Position numbers and translations under genes: made by a program. The notes beneath the pieces are model-generated. The model had not been told where the DNA came from and ran no database searches. It saw only the letters and a program-made list of their open reading frames with translations. Source: Streptomyces sp. LUP47B (GTDB taxonomy: Bacteria > Actinomycetota > Actinomycetes > Streptomycetales > Streptomycetaceae). From it: 64,000 nucleotides of DNA. The stretch is taken from the NCBI RefSeq assembly GCF_001746295.1, contig NZ_MJAH01000001.1, forward strand, positions 1,035,188 through 1,099,187. The letters run 5' to 3'. Below are positions 46,969-54,981 of the stretch, one piece after another. The first letter of the stretch is position 1; each line of letters begins with the position of its first letter.

Positions 46969-48135
46969 TCACGCATCAGGGGGCTCAGACCCCACGAGCC
47001 ACATGGAGAAGAACTGGGATCCGCCGCCGTAGGCGTGCCCGAGCACCCTGCGGGCGCCCTCCACCTGGTGTTCCCCGGCCTGTCCGCGCGCCTGGAGCGC
47101 CGCCTCCGCGAAGCGGATCATGCCGGAGGCGCCGATCGGATTGGTGGACAGCACGCCGCCCGACATGTTGACGGGCAGATCCCCGTCCAGCTCGGTGACG
47201 CCCGCCTCGGTGAGTTTCCAGCCCTCGCCCTCGTCGGCGAAGCCGAGGTTCTCCAGCCACATGGGCTCGTACCAGGAGAACGGCACGTACATCTCGACGG
47301 CGTCGATGTCCCGGCGCGGGTCGGCGATCCCGGCCTGCCGGTACACGTCGGCCGCGCAGTCCTTGCCCGCCTGGGGCGACACGGCGTCCTTGCCCGCGAA
47401 GAGCGTCGGCTCGCTGCGCATGGCGCCGCCCAGCATCCAGGCCGGCGGCCGGGGCGCCCGCGCGGCGCCCGCCCGGTCGGTGAGCACCATCGCGCAGGCG
47501 CCGTCCGAGGAGGGGCAGGTCTCGGAGTAGCGGATCGGGTCCCAGAGCATGGGCGAGGCCTGGACCTTCTCCAGGGTGATGTCGTGCTCGTGCAGATGCG
47601 CGTACGGGTTCTTCAGCGCGTTGCGCCGGTCCTTGTACGCCACCAGTGAGCCGACCGTGTCGGGCGCGCCGGTGCGCCGCATGTACGCGCGCACATGCGG
47701 TGCGAAGAAGCCGCCCGCTCCGGCCAGCAGGGGCTGCTGGAAGGGGATCGGCAGGGACAGGCCCCACATGGCGTTGGACTCGGACTGTTTCTCGAAGGCG
47801 AGGGTGAGGACGGTGGAGTGCACCCTGGCCGCCACCAGGTTCGCGGCGACCAGTGCCGTGGAGCCGCCGACGCTGCCCGCCGTGTGCACCCGCAGCATCG
47901 GCTTGCCCACCGCGCCGAGCGCGTCGGCCAGGTACAGCTCCGGCATCATGACGCCCTCGAAGAAGTCGGGCGCCTTGCCGATCACCACGGCGTCGATGTC
48001 GGCCCAGTCCAACTCGGCGTCGTCGAGCGCCCTTCGGGCGGCCTCCCGGACGAGCCCGGCGATCGACACGTCCCGGCGGGCCGCGACATGCTTGGTCTGG
48101 CCGATCCCTACGACGGCCACGGGCTCCTTGCTCAT
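46969..48135 (-). CDS. Thiolase-family protein, Ltp3-like
   Basis: A 388-residue thiolase/lipid-transfer family protein. Typical stretches are AVVGIGQTKHVAARRDVSIAGLVREAARRALDDAELDWADIDAVVIGKAPDFFEG, LRVHTAGSVGGSTALVAANLVAARVHSTVLTLAFEKQSES, and the C-terminal GGVLSTNPIGASGMIRFAEAALQARGQAGEHQVEGARRVLGHAYGGGSQFFSMWL. The usual nucleophilic Cys is not evident (HTAGSVGGS), so it may act as an aldolase or transfer protein with its partner. Its ATG overlaps the upstream gene stop (ATGA). In gene set and order it resembles ltp3 of the mycobacterial sterol side-chain cluster. Confidence 0.85.
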   Translation of the reverse strand: MSKEPVAVVGIGQTKHVAARRDVSIAGLVREAARRALDDAELDWADIDAVVIGKAPDFFEGVMMPELYLADALGAVGKPMLRVHTAGSVGGSTALVAANLVAARVHSTVLTLAFEKQSESNAMWGLSLPIPFQQPLLAGAGGFFAPHVRAYMRRTGAPDTVGSLVAYKDRRNALKNPYAHLHEHDITLEKVQASPMLWDPIRYSETCPSSDGACAMVLTDRAGAARAPRPPAWMLGGAMRSEPTLFAGKDAVSPQAGKDCAADVYRQAGIADPRRDIDAVEMYVPFSWYEPMWLENLGFADEGEGWKLTEAGVTELDGDLPVNMSGGVLSTNPIGASGMIRFAEAALQARGQAGEHQVEGARRVLGHAYGGGSQFFSMWLVGSEPPDA

Positions 48136-49196
48136 CGCGGATCCCCTTCGAGTACGGCGACCAGGTTCTGTTGCAGACAGGGCCCGGAGGTGGCGTGGGC
48201 GAGGGCGCGGTCGGACTCGCCCCGGTGGATCCGGGCGGCGGCCTCGCCGATACGGGCGAGCCCGGCGGCCATCATCGGGTTGGCTGCGAGGGCCCCGCCG
48301 GACGGATTGACGTCGACCTCGTCACCGAGCCGCAGCGCCTTGCGCAGGACGACTTCCTGCGAGGTGAACGGCGCGTGCAACTCGGCGGTGTCCACGGGCC
48401 GTTCGAAGGCGCCGGCCCGCTCGGCGGCCAGGCGGGTGGAGGGGGAGTCGGTGAGGTCGCGGACGCCGAGCGAGTGCGCCTCGATGCGGTGGTCGATCCC
48501 GCGGATCCAGGCGGGGCGCTCGCACAGCTCCCTGGCCCGCTCCCCCGCCGCGAGGACCACGGCGGCGGCCCCGTCGCCGATGGGAGGGCAGTCTCCGGTG
48601 CGCAGAGGTCGTACGAGGTAGTCACCCTGCGGAACAGGGCCCTTCAGCTGTGCGCGGGGATTGTCCGTCGCGCGGCTCCGGGCACCGATGGCCGCCAGCT
48701 CGGGTTCGTCCGTGTCGCCCGCGTCGATCAGCGCCTGGGCCTGGAGGGCGGCGAGGGCGACGGAGTCGGGCCACAGGGGCGCCACGTAGTACGGGTCCAG
48801 CTGCCGGGTGAGCACGTCGCGCAGGGAGCCGGGTGAGGACTTGCCGTACGAGTACACCAGCGCGGTGTCGGCGTCCCCGGACAGCAGCTTGGTCCACGCC
48901 TCGTACAGGGCCCAGGCCCCGTCCGTCTCGACGTGCGACTCGGAGATGGGCGGCCAGGCGCCCACGCCGTCGAGGGCCAGGGTGAAGGAGAAGGCACGCC
49001 CCGCGAGGTAGTCACAGGAACCGGAGCAGGTGAAGCCGATGTCCGCGGTCTTCATACCGGTCTGCGCGACGACGTCGTGCAGGACCGGCATCAGCATCTC
49101 CACCTCGGAGACCTCCGCGGTCGAGCGCAGGGTGTCGGACTGGGCGAACGCCACGACGGCGATGTCGCGGGGCCCCGGGGCTGCGTCGCTGGTCAC
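48132..49196 (-). CDS. Thiolase-family protein, Ltp4-like
   Basis: A 354-residue thiolase-fold protein: RDIAVVAFAQSDTLRSTAEVSEVEMLMPVLHDVVAQTGMKTADIGFTCSGSCDYLAG, VYSYGKSSPGSLRDVL, GDYLVRPLRTGDCPPIGDGAAAVVLAAGERA, and GGALAANPMMAAGLARIGEAAARIHRGE. It has the partial active-site pattern of the Ltp group. GTG 49196 overlaps the upstream TGA as GTGA, so it is translationally coupled with both neighbours. It probably forms a complex with the DUF35 protein and the other thiolase to cleave a beta-ketoacyl- or hydroxyacyl-CoA. Confidence 0.85.
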   Translation of the reverse strand: MTSDAAPGPRDIAVVAFAQSDTLRSTAEVSEVEMLMPVLHDVVAQTGMKTADIGFTCSGSCDYLAGRAFSFTLALDGVGAWPPISESHVETDGAWALYEAWTKLLSGDADTALVYSYGKSSPGSLRDVLTRQLDPYYVAPLWPDSVALAALQAQALIDAGDTDEPELAAIGARSRATDNPRAQLKGPVPQGDYLVRPLRTGDCPPIGDGAAAVVLAAGERARELCERPAWIRGIDHRIEAHSLGVRDLTDSPSTRLAAERAGAFERPVDTAELHAPFTSQEVVLRKALRLGDEVDVNPSGGALAANPMMAAGLARIGEAAARIHRGESDRALAHATSGPCLQQNLVAVLEGDPR

Positions 49197-50134
49197 AAAA
49201 GCTCCTTGTACGTCTCGTAGTCCGCGTCGGGTTCGCCGGTCGGCCGGTAGTGGTCCGGGTAGCGGCCGCCCTCGCTCCACACCGGCTCGACCCTGAGGCC
49301 CATGCGCACCTGGTCGTACGGGATGCCGCCGATCCGGCCGTGCAGCGCGAGGTCGGCGCCGTCGAGGGCGATGTGGGCGTAGACGTACGGCACTTCGATG
49401 TCGAGGTTCTTCGCCTTGATGTTGACGATGCAGAAGGTGGTCACGGTGCCCGCAGGACCTACCTCCACCTGTTCTGATGTGGCCACGCCACATGTGGGGC
49501 AGGCACCCCTCGGCGGGACGTACACCTTGCGGCAGGCGGGGCAGCGCTCGCCGACGGCCCGGTGTTCGGCGAGGGCGTTGATGTAGGCGGTCTGGGCGCG
49601 GCCCGGTGAGTAGGTGTAGTCGAGGCGGGCCTGGGCGACGATGCCGTGGACGGGGTCCTCGAACTCGCCCGCGTGGACGGTGACCACGGCATCGTCTCCG
49701 TCGTACGGCTCGAAGCAGGCGATGTCGGTGATGGCACCGCAGCGTTCCTCGGCCCAGCGGATCCGGACGCGCATGCCGGTGCGGAGGGCGTCGGGGCCGG
49801 GGGCGTCGAGTGCGTGCAGCAGGGCGGTGTCGGCGCCGTCGAGTTTCACCAGGACCCAGGCGAAGGGCGTGTCCAGCGGCTGACCGCGACGGGGTTCGTG
49901 GTTCCAGGCCCAGGTGGTGACGGTGCCGGTGGTGCCCACGTGGACGAGGTCGCGGATCTCCTCGGCGGTGACGGGGTCGTACTCGACGGGCGGGACCAGG
50001 GTGCGGCCGTCACGGGTCTTCACGCCGAGGACGACACGCTCGCGCAGGCCGGTCAGGAAGGCGCTCTGGACGGGGCTGAGGGAACGGGTGAAGGGGAATT
50101 CGACGACCAGGGGGGCTTTGAGTACTTCGGGCAT
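49193..50134 (-). CDS. DUF35 Zn-ribbon/OB-fold acyl-CoA-associated protein
   Basis: A 313-residue protein. The N-terminal half has an OB-like region (FAWVLVKLDGADTALLHALDAPGPDALRTGMRVRIRWAEE). The C-terminal half has the zinc ribbon GERCPACRKVYVPPRGACPTCG (about 210-231) followed by an OB fold (VTTFCIVNIKAKNLDIEVPYVYAHIALDGADLALHGRI). This double-OB form is the DUF35 type that partners with thiolase-like proteins. ATG 50134 has AGGAGG upstream with long spacing. It is the first gene of the DUF35-thiolase-thiolase run. Role: delivers or stabilises the acyl-CoA intermediate. Confidence 0.87.
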   Translation of the reverse strand: MPEVLKAPLVVEFPFTRSLSPVQSAFLTGLRERVVLGVKTRDGRTLVPPVEYDPVTAEEIRDLVHVGTTGTVTTWAWNHEPRRGQPLDTPFAWVLVKLDGADTALLHALDAPGPDALRTGMRVRIRWAEERCGAITDIACFEPYDGDDAVVTVHAGEFEDPVHGIVAQARLDYTYSPGRAQTAYINALAEHRAVGERCPACRKVYVPPRGACPTCGVATSEQVEVGPAGTVTTFCIVNIKAKNLDIEVPYVYAHIALDGADLALHGRIGGIPYDQVRMGLRVEPVWSEGGRYPDHYRPTGEPDADYETYKELL

Positions 50135-50199
50135 CGAGGTTGTGCCTCCTTCGAGGACGGACGCGCGTGGGTGGGCGGACGGTGGCTCGGCGGTGCGAC

Positions 50200-50275
50200 G
50201 CCCGAGGGGCGCGGGGCGCTGACACTTGCGGCTCCGCCGCGTGGGCGCGCTCAGCCACCGACGGCCCGCAGTGTC
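50200..50275. repeat. Streptomyces-type repetitive extragenic element
   Basis: The sequence around GAGGGGCGCGGGGCGCT and GCGGCTCCGCCGCGTGGG looks like the dispersed intergenic elements I know from Streptomyces chromosomes. Imperfect inverted ends GACACTTGCGG (50221-50231) and CCGCAGTGTC (50266-50275) flank it. It occupies the gap between the enoyl-CoA hydratase and DUF35 genes. Confidence 0.5.
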
Positions 50276-50298
50276 CGACGCACCTGCGACGACATCGC

Positions 50299-51099
50299 TC
50301 ACGCGCGCCGGTAAACGGGCGGTCGCTTCTCCGCGAAGGCGCGCGCCCCCTCCTTCGCGTCGGCGGTGTCGAAGACCGGCCAGCCCCGCTCGAGTTCGGC
50401 GGCCAGGCCCTCGGTCTCGGTCATCCCGGCGGTCTCGTAGACCGAGGCCTTCACCGCCTCCACCGCCAACGGGCCGCAGGCGTTGACCAGTTCGGCGATC
50501 TCCAGGGCCTTGGTGAGTGCCGTGCCGTCCGGAACGACGTGACCGATCAGGCCGATGCCGGCGGCCTCGCGTGCGGTGTACGGGCGGCCGGTGAGCAGCA
50601 TCTCCAGCGCGTGGGTGCGCGGGATCTGGCGCTGCAGCCGGACCGTGGACCCGCCGATCGGGAACAGGCCGCGTTTGACCTCGAAGAGGCCGAAGGTCGC
50701 GGACTCGCCGGCGACGCGGATGTCGGTGCCCTGGAGCATCTCGGTACCGCCCGCGACGCAGTAGCCCTCGACCGCCGCGATCACCGGTTTTCGGGGGCGG
50801 TGGTGCCGCAGCATCGCCTTCCAGTGCAGGTCCGGGTCGGCGGTCAGCCGGTCCCGGTACTGCTCGCCGCCGGTGTTCTTGCCCGCGAGGGCCTTGAGGT
50901 CCATGCCGGCGCAGAACGAGTCGCCCGCGCCGGTGAAGACGACCGAGCGGATCGAGTCGTCCGCGTCCGCTTCCAGCCAGCCGTCGTAGAGGCCGACCAG
51001 CATCGGCAACGAGAGCGCGTTCTTCGCCTCCGGCCTGTTGAGCGTGAGCACCAGTGTGGCGCCCTCGCGCTGGATGTTGAGGTGTTCCGTCCCACCCAT
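50299..51099 (-). CDS. Enoyl-CoA hydratase/isomerase family protein, EchA19-like
   Basis: A 266-residue crotonase-fold protein. Motifs: LVLTLNRPEAKNALSLPMLVGLYDGW (about 16-41), VVFTGAGDSFCAGMDLKAL (oxyanion, about 54-72), KPVIAAVEGYCVAGGTEMLQGTDIRVAGESATFGLFEVKRGLFPIGGSTVRLQRQIP, with catalytic Glu candidates at EMLQ and FEVKRG. It hydrates a 2-enoyl-CoA in beta-oxidation. It heads the leftward operon to DUF35 and the thiolases and is divergent from the FadD-type ligase. AGGGGAGA precedes ATG 51099. Confidence 0.9.
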   Translation of the reverse strand: MGGTEHLNIQREGATLVLTLNRPEAKNALSLPMLVGLYDGWLEADADDSIRSVVFTGAGDSFCAGMDLKALAGKNTGGEQYRDRLTADPDLHWKAMLRHHRPRKPVIAAVEGYCVAGGTEMLQGTDIRVAGESATFGLFEVKRGLFPIGGSTVRLQRQIPRTHALEMLLTGRPYTAREAAGIGLIGHVVPDGTALTKALEIAELVNACGPLAVEAVKASVYETAGMTETEGLAAELERGWPVFDTADAKEGARAFAEKRPPVYRRA

Positions 51100-51165
51100 C
51101 GCCCGTCTCCCCTCTGCCAGAACGAGAACAGGTTGCAGGAGGCGCCGACGCACTTCAAGAGTTTT

Positions 51166-51180
51166 CTGACAGACAGTCAG
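51166..51180. promoter_or_regulatory. Operator-like dyad in the echA/fadD divergent promoter
   Basis: CTGAC-AGACA-GTCAG, inside the longer TCTGAC...GTCAGA, is a perfect inverted repeat with a 5-bp centre. A matching site with the same spacing, CTGAT-GCTCC-GTCAG, lies upstream of the nitronate monooxygenase at 62937. A shared regulator, possibly TetR type, is inferred. Confidence 0.65.
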
Positions 51181-51275
51181 ATTTATTCGCGCGAACCCTT
51201 CACAGTCACGCCGCCCTTTGCTCTGATGACCGGCGAACCGTCGGAGATGCAGGCCGTGTTGGGTCAGGAGGAGCG

Positions 51276-52889
51276 GTGGAGTACAACCTTGCCGACCTGT
51301 TCGAGTCGGTCGTCGACGTGGTGCCGGACCGTGAGGCGCTCGCGTACATCGACATCCCCGGTACGGGTGCGGAGCGCAGGCTGACGTACGCGGAACTGGA
51401 CGCCGCGGCCAATCGCATCGGCCACCATCTGCTCGACAGCGGAGTCCGGCCCGGTGAGCACGTCGGGCTGCACCTCTACAACGGGGTGGAGTACGTACAG
51501 ACCCTGCTGGGCTGCCTGAAGGCACGGATCGTCCCCGTCAACGTCAACTACCGATACGTGGAAGAGGAGTTGGTCTACCTCTACCGGGACGCGGATCTGG
51601 TGGGGTTGGTCTTCGACACCGAGTTCACGGACCGGGTGGCGGCCGCGCTGCCGCAGGCGGATCGGCTGCGGCACCTGGTGCGGGTCGGGGACGGGGAGCC
51701 GGGTCTGCTGTCGGCGGTGGACTTCACTGACGCCGAGGCCGGCGGGTCGCCGGAGCGTGGCTTCCCGGCGCGCTCGACCGACGACCAGTTCATCATCTAC
51801 ACCGGCGGCACCACCGGGATGCCCAAGGGTGTCATGTGGCGTCAGGAGGACCTGTTCTTCTCGGGGCTGGGCGGGGGCGCACCCACCGGTGAGCCGGTCA
51901 AGCGGCCCGAGGAACTCGCCGAGCGGGTCGCCGCGGGCGGGGCGGGGATCACCTTCTTCCCCACACCGCCGCTGATGCACGGCACCTCCACGCTGACCAC
52001 CCTCATCGGCTTCAACTTCGGCCAACGAGTCGTACTCCACCGCAAGTTCGTGCCCGAGGAAGTGCTGCGGACCGTGGAGCGGGAGAAGGTCAGCGCCATG
52101 TCGCTGGTGGGTGACGCGATGCTGCGGCCGCTCATCGACGCGCTGGAGGGCCGGATGAAGGGCACCGACATGTCGTCGGTGTTCAGCGTGTCCTCGTCAG
52201 GCGCGATCATGTCGGACACGGTGAGCCGGCAGTTCCGCGCACTCGTCCCGAACGCCATGCTGCTCGACAACTTCGGCTCCTCCGAGTCCGGCTTCAACGG
52301 GACGGCGACGGCGGACTCCGGCCCCGAGCGCGGCTTCCGCGTCCGGGTGAACTCCCGCACCCAGGTGGTCGATCCGGCCACGCACGAGCCCGTGGCCGTG
52401 GGCGAGGTGGGCCGGGTCGCCCAGTGCGGCCATGTGCCGCTCGGCTACTACAACGACCCGCGGAAAACCGCCGACACCTTCTTCGAGAAGGACGGCGAGC
52501 GGTGGGTGCTGCTCGGGGACATGGCCACCGTCGACGAGGAGGGGGTCGTCACCGTCCTCGGGAGGGGCTCGCAGTGCATCAACACGGGCGGCGAGAAGGT
52601 GTACCCGGAGGAGGTCGAGCAGGCGCTCAAGGCGCATCCCGATGTCTACGACGCGCTCGTGGCCGGGGTGCCGGACGTGAAGTGGGGGCACCATGTGGCG
52701 GCCGTCGTGCAGTTGCGCGAGGGTGCGGCGCGGATGTCCCTGGACGATCTCCAGACCCACTGCCGGGAGCGGCTCGCGGGCTACAAGGTGCCGCGCCAGC
52801 TGGTGATCGCCCAGTCCATCCGCCGGTCCCCGAGCGGCAAGGCGGACTATCGGTGGGCGCAGAAGGTGGCGGTGGCGGCGGACGGGTGA
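51276..52889 (+). CDS. Acyl-CoA synthetase (FadD19-like AMP-forming ligase)
   Basis: A 537-residue ANL-superfamily ligase that activates a carboxylic acid to its CoA thioester via acyl-AMP. Motifs: P-loop IIYTGGTTGMPKGVMW (about 173-188), DNFGSSESGFNG (about 328-339), GYYNDPRKTADTFFEKDGERWVLLGDMATVDEEGVVTVLGRGSQCINTGGEKVYPEEVEQAL, and C-terminal lysine in RSPSGKADYRW. FadD19-like length and features. GTG 51276 has AGGAGG upstream. It is divergent from EchA19-like, with a shared operator-like dyad in between. Confidence 0.92.
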   Translation: MEYNLADLFESVVDVVPDREALAYIDIPGTGAERRLTYAELDAAANRIGHHLLDSGVRPGEHVGLHLYNGVEYVQTLLGCLKARIVPVNVNYRYVEEELVYLYRDADLVGLVFDTEFTDRVAAALPQADRLRHLVRVGDGEPGLLSAVDFTDAEAGGSPERGFPARSTDDQFIIYTGGTTGMPKGVMWRQEDLFFSGLGGGAPTGEPVKRPEELAERVAAGGAGITFFPTPPLMHGTSTLTTLIGFNFGQRVVLHRKFVPEEVLRTVEREKVSAMSLVGDAMLRPLIDALEGRMKGTDMSSVFSVSSSGAIMSDTVSRQFRALVPNAMLLDNFGSSESGFNGTATADSGPERGFRVRVNSRTQVVDPATHEPVAVGEVGRVAQCGHVPLGYYNDPRKTADTFFEKDGERWVLLGDMATVDEEGVVTVLGRGSQCINTGGEKVYPEEVEQALKAHPDVYDALVAGVPDVKWGHHVAAVVQLREGAARMSLDDLQTHCRERLAGYKVPRQLVIAQSIRRSPSGKADYRWAQKVAVAADG

Positions 52890-53033
52890 GGGTCGAATCC
52901 CGACCCCGTGCGATTGAACCGAACGTGACGTGCGAACGTACTGGTGGTGGCAGGCTCGGTCAGCGGGCCCTGTTCGTCATGCCGTCGCCGCAGGACCGCA
53001 CGCCACAGCAAGACCGCACGGAAGGACCACCGG

Positions 53034-54884
53034 GTGTCGCTCTTCACTCGTTCTCGTCAACTGCCGGACACCACTGAGGCCGAGGCGGAAGCGGATGGTG
53101 GGGGTGCGACGGGGGAAGAGGTGACGGAGGAGGTCCTGGAGGCTCCTGAGGCGGCCGAGACCACTCAAGCCGCCGCGACCATTGAGACTGCCGGGACCGC
53201 TGAGGCCGGCGAGACCTCCGAGGCCGCCGACTCCCCGCGCCCCGGCTGGTTCGGCTGGCGCCGCCGCTACCCCCGCACGGCCCGTGGCGTGTCCGTGGGG
53301 GCGAGCGTGCTGGCCGGCGTTCTGGTGCTGCTCGTGCTGCTCTTCCCCAACCGGCTCGACCACATGAACCTCCGGTCGTTCTTCCGTCTCCCCGTCGAGG
53401 CGATCGTGCTCGCGGTCGTCCTCCTCGTGCTGCCGCCGAAGGCGCGCCGGATCGTGGCCGTGCTCTTCGGGGTGTTCCTCGGGCTGTTCACCGTCCTGAA
53501 GTTCATGGACATGGGCTTCTACCAGACCCTGGCCCGGCCGTTCGACCTGGTCTTCGACTGGATCATGCTGGGCAACGCGACGGACTGGCTCAGGGAGTCG
53601 TTCGGCCGCACCGGCGAGATACTCGCCGTGACCGGGGTGATCGTCCTGTTCATCGCCGTGCTCGCGCTGTGCACGTGGGCGGTGGTACGGCTGGCGAACG
53701 TGATGTCCCGGCACCGTCAGACGGCCGTCGGCACCACCCTGGTCCTCGGCACGGTCTGGGTCACCTGCTTCACGGTCGGCGTGCAGTTCGGCGGTGTCTC
53801 GTTCGCCACCAAGGGCAACACCGAGTTCCTCGCCAACCGCGTGCAGCACGTGCGCAACGGGCTGGGGGACGCGAAGGTCTTCGAGAAGCAGTCCGCCGTC
53901 GACGCCTTCGCCGCCACACCGCCCGACCAGCTCCTGACCGGGCTGCACGGCAAGGACGTCATGTTCACCTTCATCGAGAGCTACGGCCGCGTGGCGATCG
54001 ACGACCCGGCGATGGCACCCGAGATCGACGCGACCCTCAAGAAGGGCGACGCGACGCTCAAGTCGGCCGGGTTCGCGTCGCGCAGCGGCTGGCTGAAGTC
54101 CCCCGTGACGGGTGCCGGAAGCTGGATGGCGCACTCCACCTTCCTGTCCGGCCTGTGGGTCAAGAACCAGCAGCGATACCTGAACCTCACCTCCAGCAAG
54201 CGCGCGACCCTCACCAGCTACTTCCAGAAGACCGGCGACTGGCGCACGGTCGGCATCGTGCCGGGTGTACGCAAGTCCTGGCCCGAGGGCAAGTACTTCG
54301 GCCTCGACCACATCTACGACTCCACGCACCTCGGCTACAAGGGTCCGTACTTCAGCTGGACGCCCGTGCCGGACCAGTTCAGCCTGGAGGCCTTCCAGAA
54401 GCTGGAGCACGGCAAGAAGAACCGTGACCCGATCATGGCGGAGATCATCCTGGCGTCCAGCCACAACCCCTGGTCGCCGATCGCCCACACGATCGACTGG
54501 AACGACCTCGGCGACGGCTCCGTCTTCGAGCAGATCAAGAAGGAGGGCACGAACCCGACGGAGGTCTGGAAGAGCCAGGAGCGCGTGCGCACCGAGTACC
54601 GCAAGGCCATCCAGTACTCCGTGGACAGCCTGACCCAGTGGATGCAGCGCTACGGCGACGAGAACACGGTCCTGGTCTTCCTCGGCGACCACCAGCCCGT
54701 CCCGACCGTCACCAAGGGATCCACCAGCACGGACGTGCCGATCACGATCGTCGCCAAGGACCCGAAGGTGCTGGACCGGGTCGACGGCTGGAACTGGACG
54801 GACGGCCTCAAGCCCGCCGACAACGCACCCGAGTGGGGCATGGACAAGTTCCGCGACCGCTTCATGACGGCGTTCGCGAAGTGA
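53034..54884 (+). CDS. Membrane-anchored sulfatase family protein (LTA synthase-like)
   Basis: A 616-residue protein. An acidic, repetitive N-terminus (about 10-65, rich in EA/TE) is followed by membrane spans (about 85-105, 115-140, 150-165, 205-235, 240-260) and an extracytoplasmic alkaline-phosphatase-like sulfatase domain (about 300-610): MFTFIESYGRVAI (metal/nucleophile region), GSWMAHSTFLSGLW (Thr/Ser where LTA synthases have Thr), LGDHQPVPTVT. It likely transfers or hydrolyses a phosphoglycerol/phosphoryl group on envelope polymer or lipid. GTG 53034 has AAGGA upstream. It is not part of the CoA pathway by function. Confidence 0.85.
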   Translation: MSLFTRSRQLPDTTEAEAEADGGGATGEEVTEEVLEAPEAAETTQAAATIETAGTAEAGETSEAADSPRPGWFGWRRRYPRTARGVSVGASVLAGVLVLLVLLFPNRLDHMNLRSFFRLPVEAIVLAVVLLVLPPKARRIVAVLFGVFLGLFTVLKFMDMGFYQTLARPFDLVFDWIMLGNATDWLRESFGRTGEILAVTGVIVLFIAVLALCTWAVVRLANVMSRHRQTAVGTTLVLGTVWVTCFTVGVQFGGVSFATKGNTEFLANRVQHVRNGLGDAKVFEKQSAVDAFAATPPDQLLTGLHGKDVMFTFIESYGRVAIDDPAMAPEIDATLKKGDATLKSAGFASRSGWLKSPVTGAGSWMAHSTFLSGLWVKNQQRYLNLTSSKRATLTSYFQKTGDWRTVGIVPGVRKSWPEGKYFGLDHIYDSTHLGYKGPYFSWTPVPDQFSLEAFQKLEHGKKNRDPIMAEIILASSHNPWSPIAHTIDWNDLGDGSVFEQIKKEGTNPTEVWKSQERVRTEYRKAIQYSVDSLTQWMQRYGDENTVLVFLGDHQPVPTVTKGSTSTDVPITIVAKDPKVLDRVDGWNWTDGLKPADNAPEWGMDKFRDRFMTAFAK

Positions 54885-54928
54885 CTTGCCTCCGCGCCGA
54901 TCGCCTGGATTACTGATCCCCAGCACCA

Positions 54929-54946
54929 CGACCGAATGATCGGTCG
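54929..54946. promoter_or_regulatory. TetR-like operator upstream of paaK-like gene
   Basis: CGACCGA-ATGA-TCGGTCG is a perfect inverted repeat of 7-bp arms, 35 bp upstream of the ligase ATG. CGACCG/CGGTCG dyads of this size are typical of TetR-family repressors of acyl-CoA genes. Confidence 0.65.
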
Positions 54947-54981
54947 CCCGTGATGACGCGGTTGGGGAAAGGGACGTTCCG

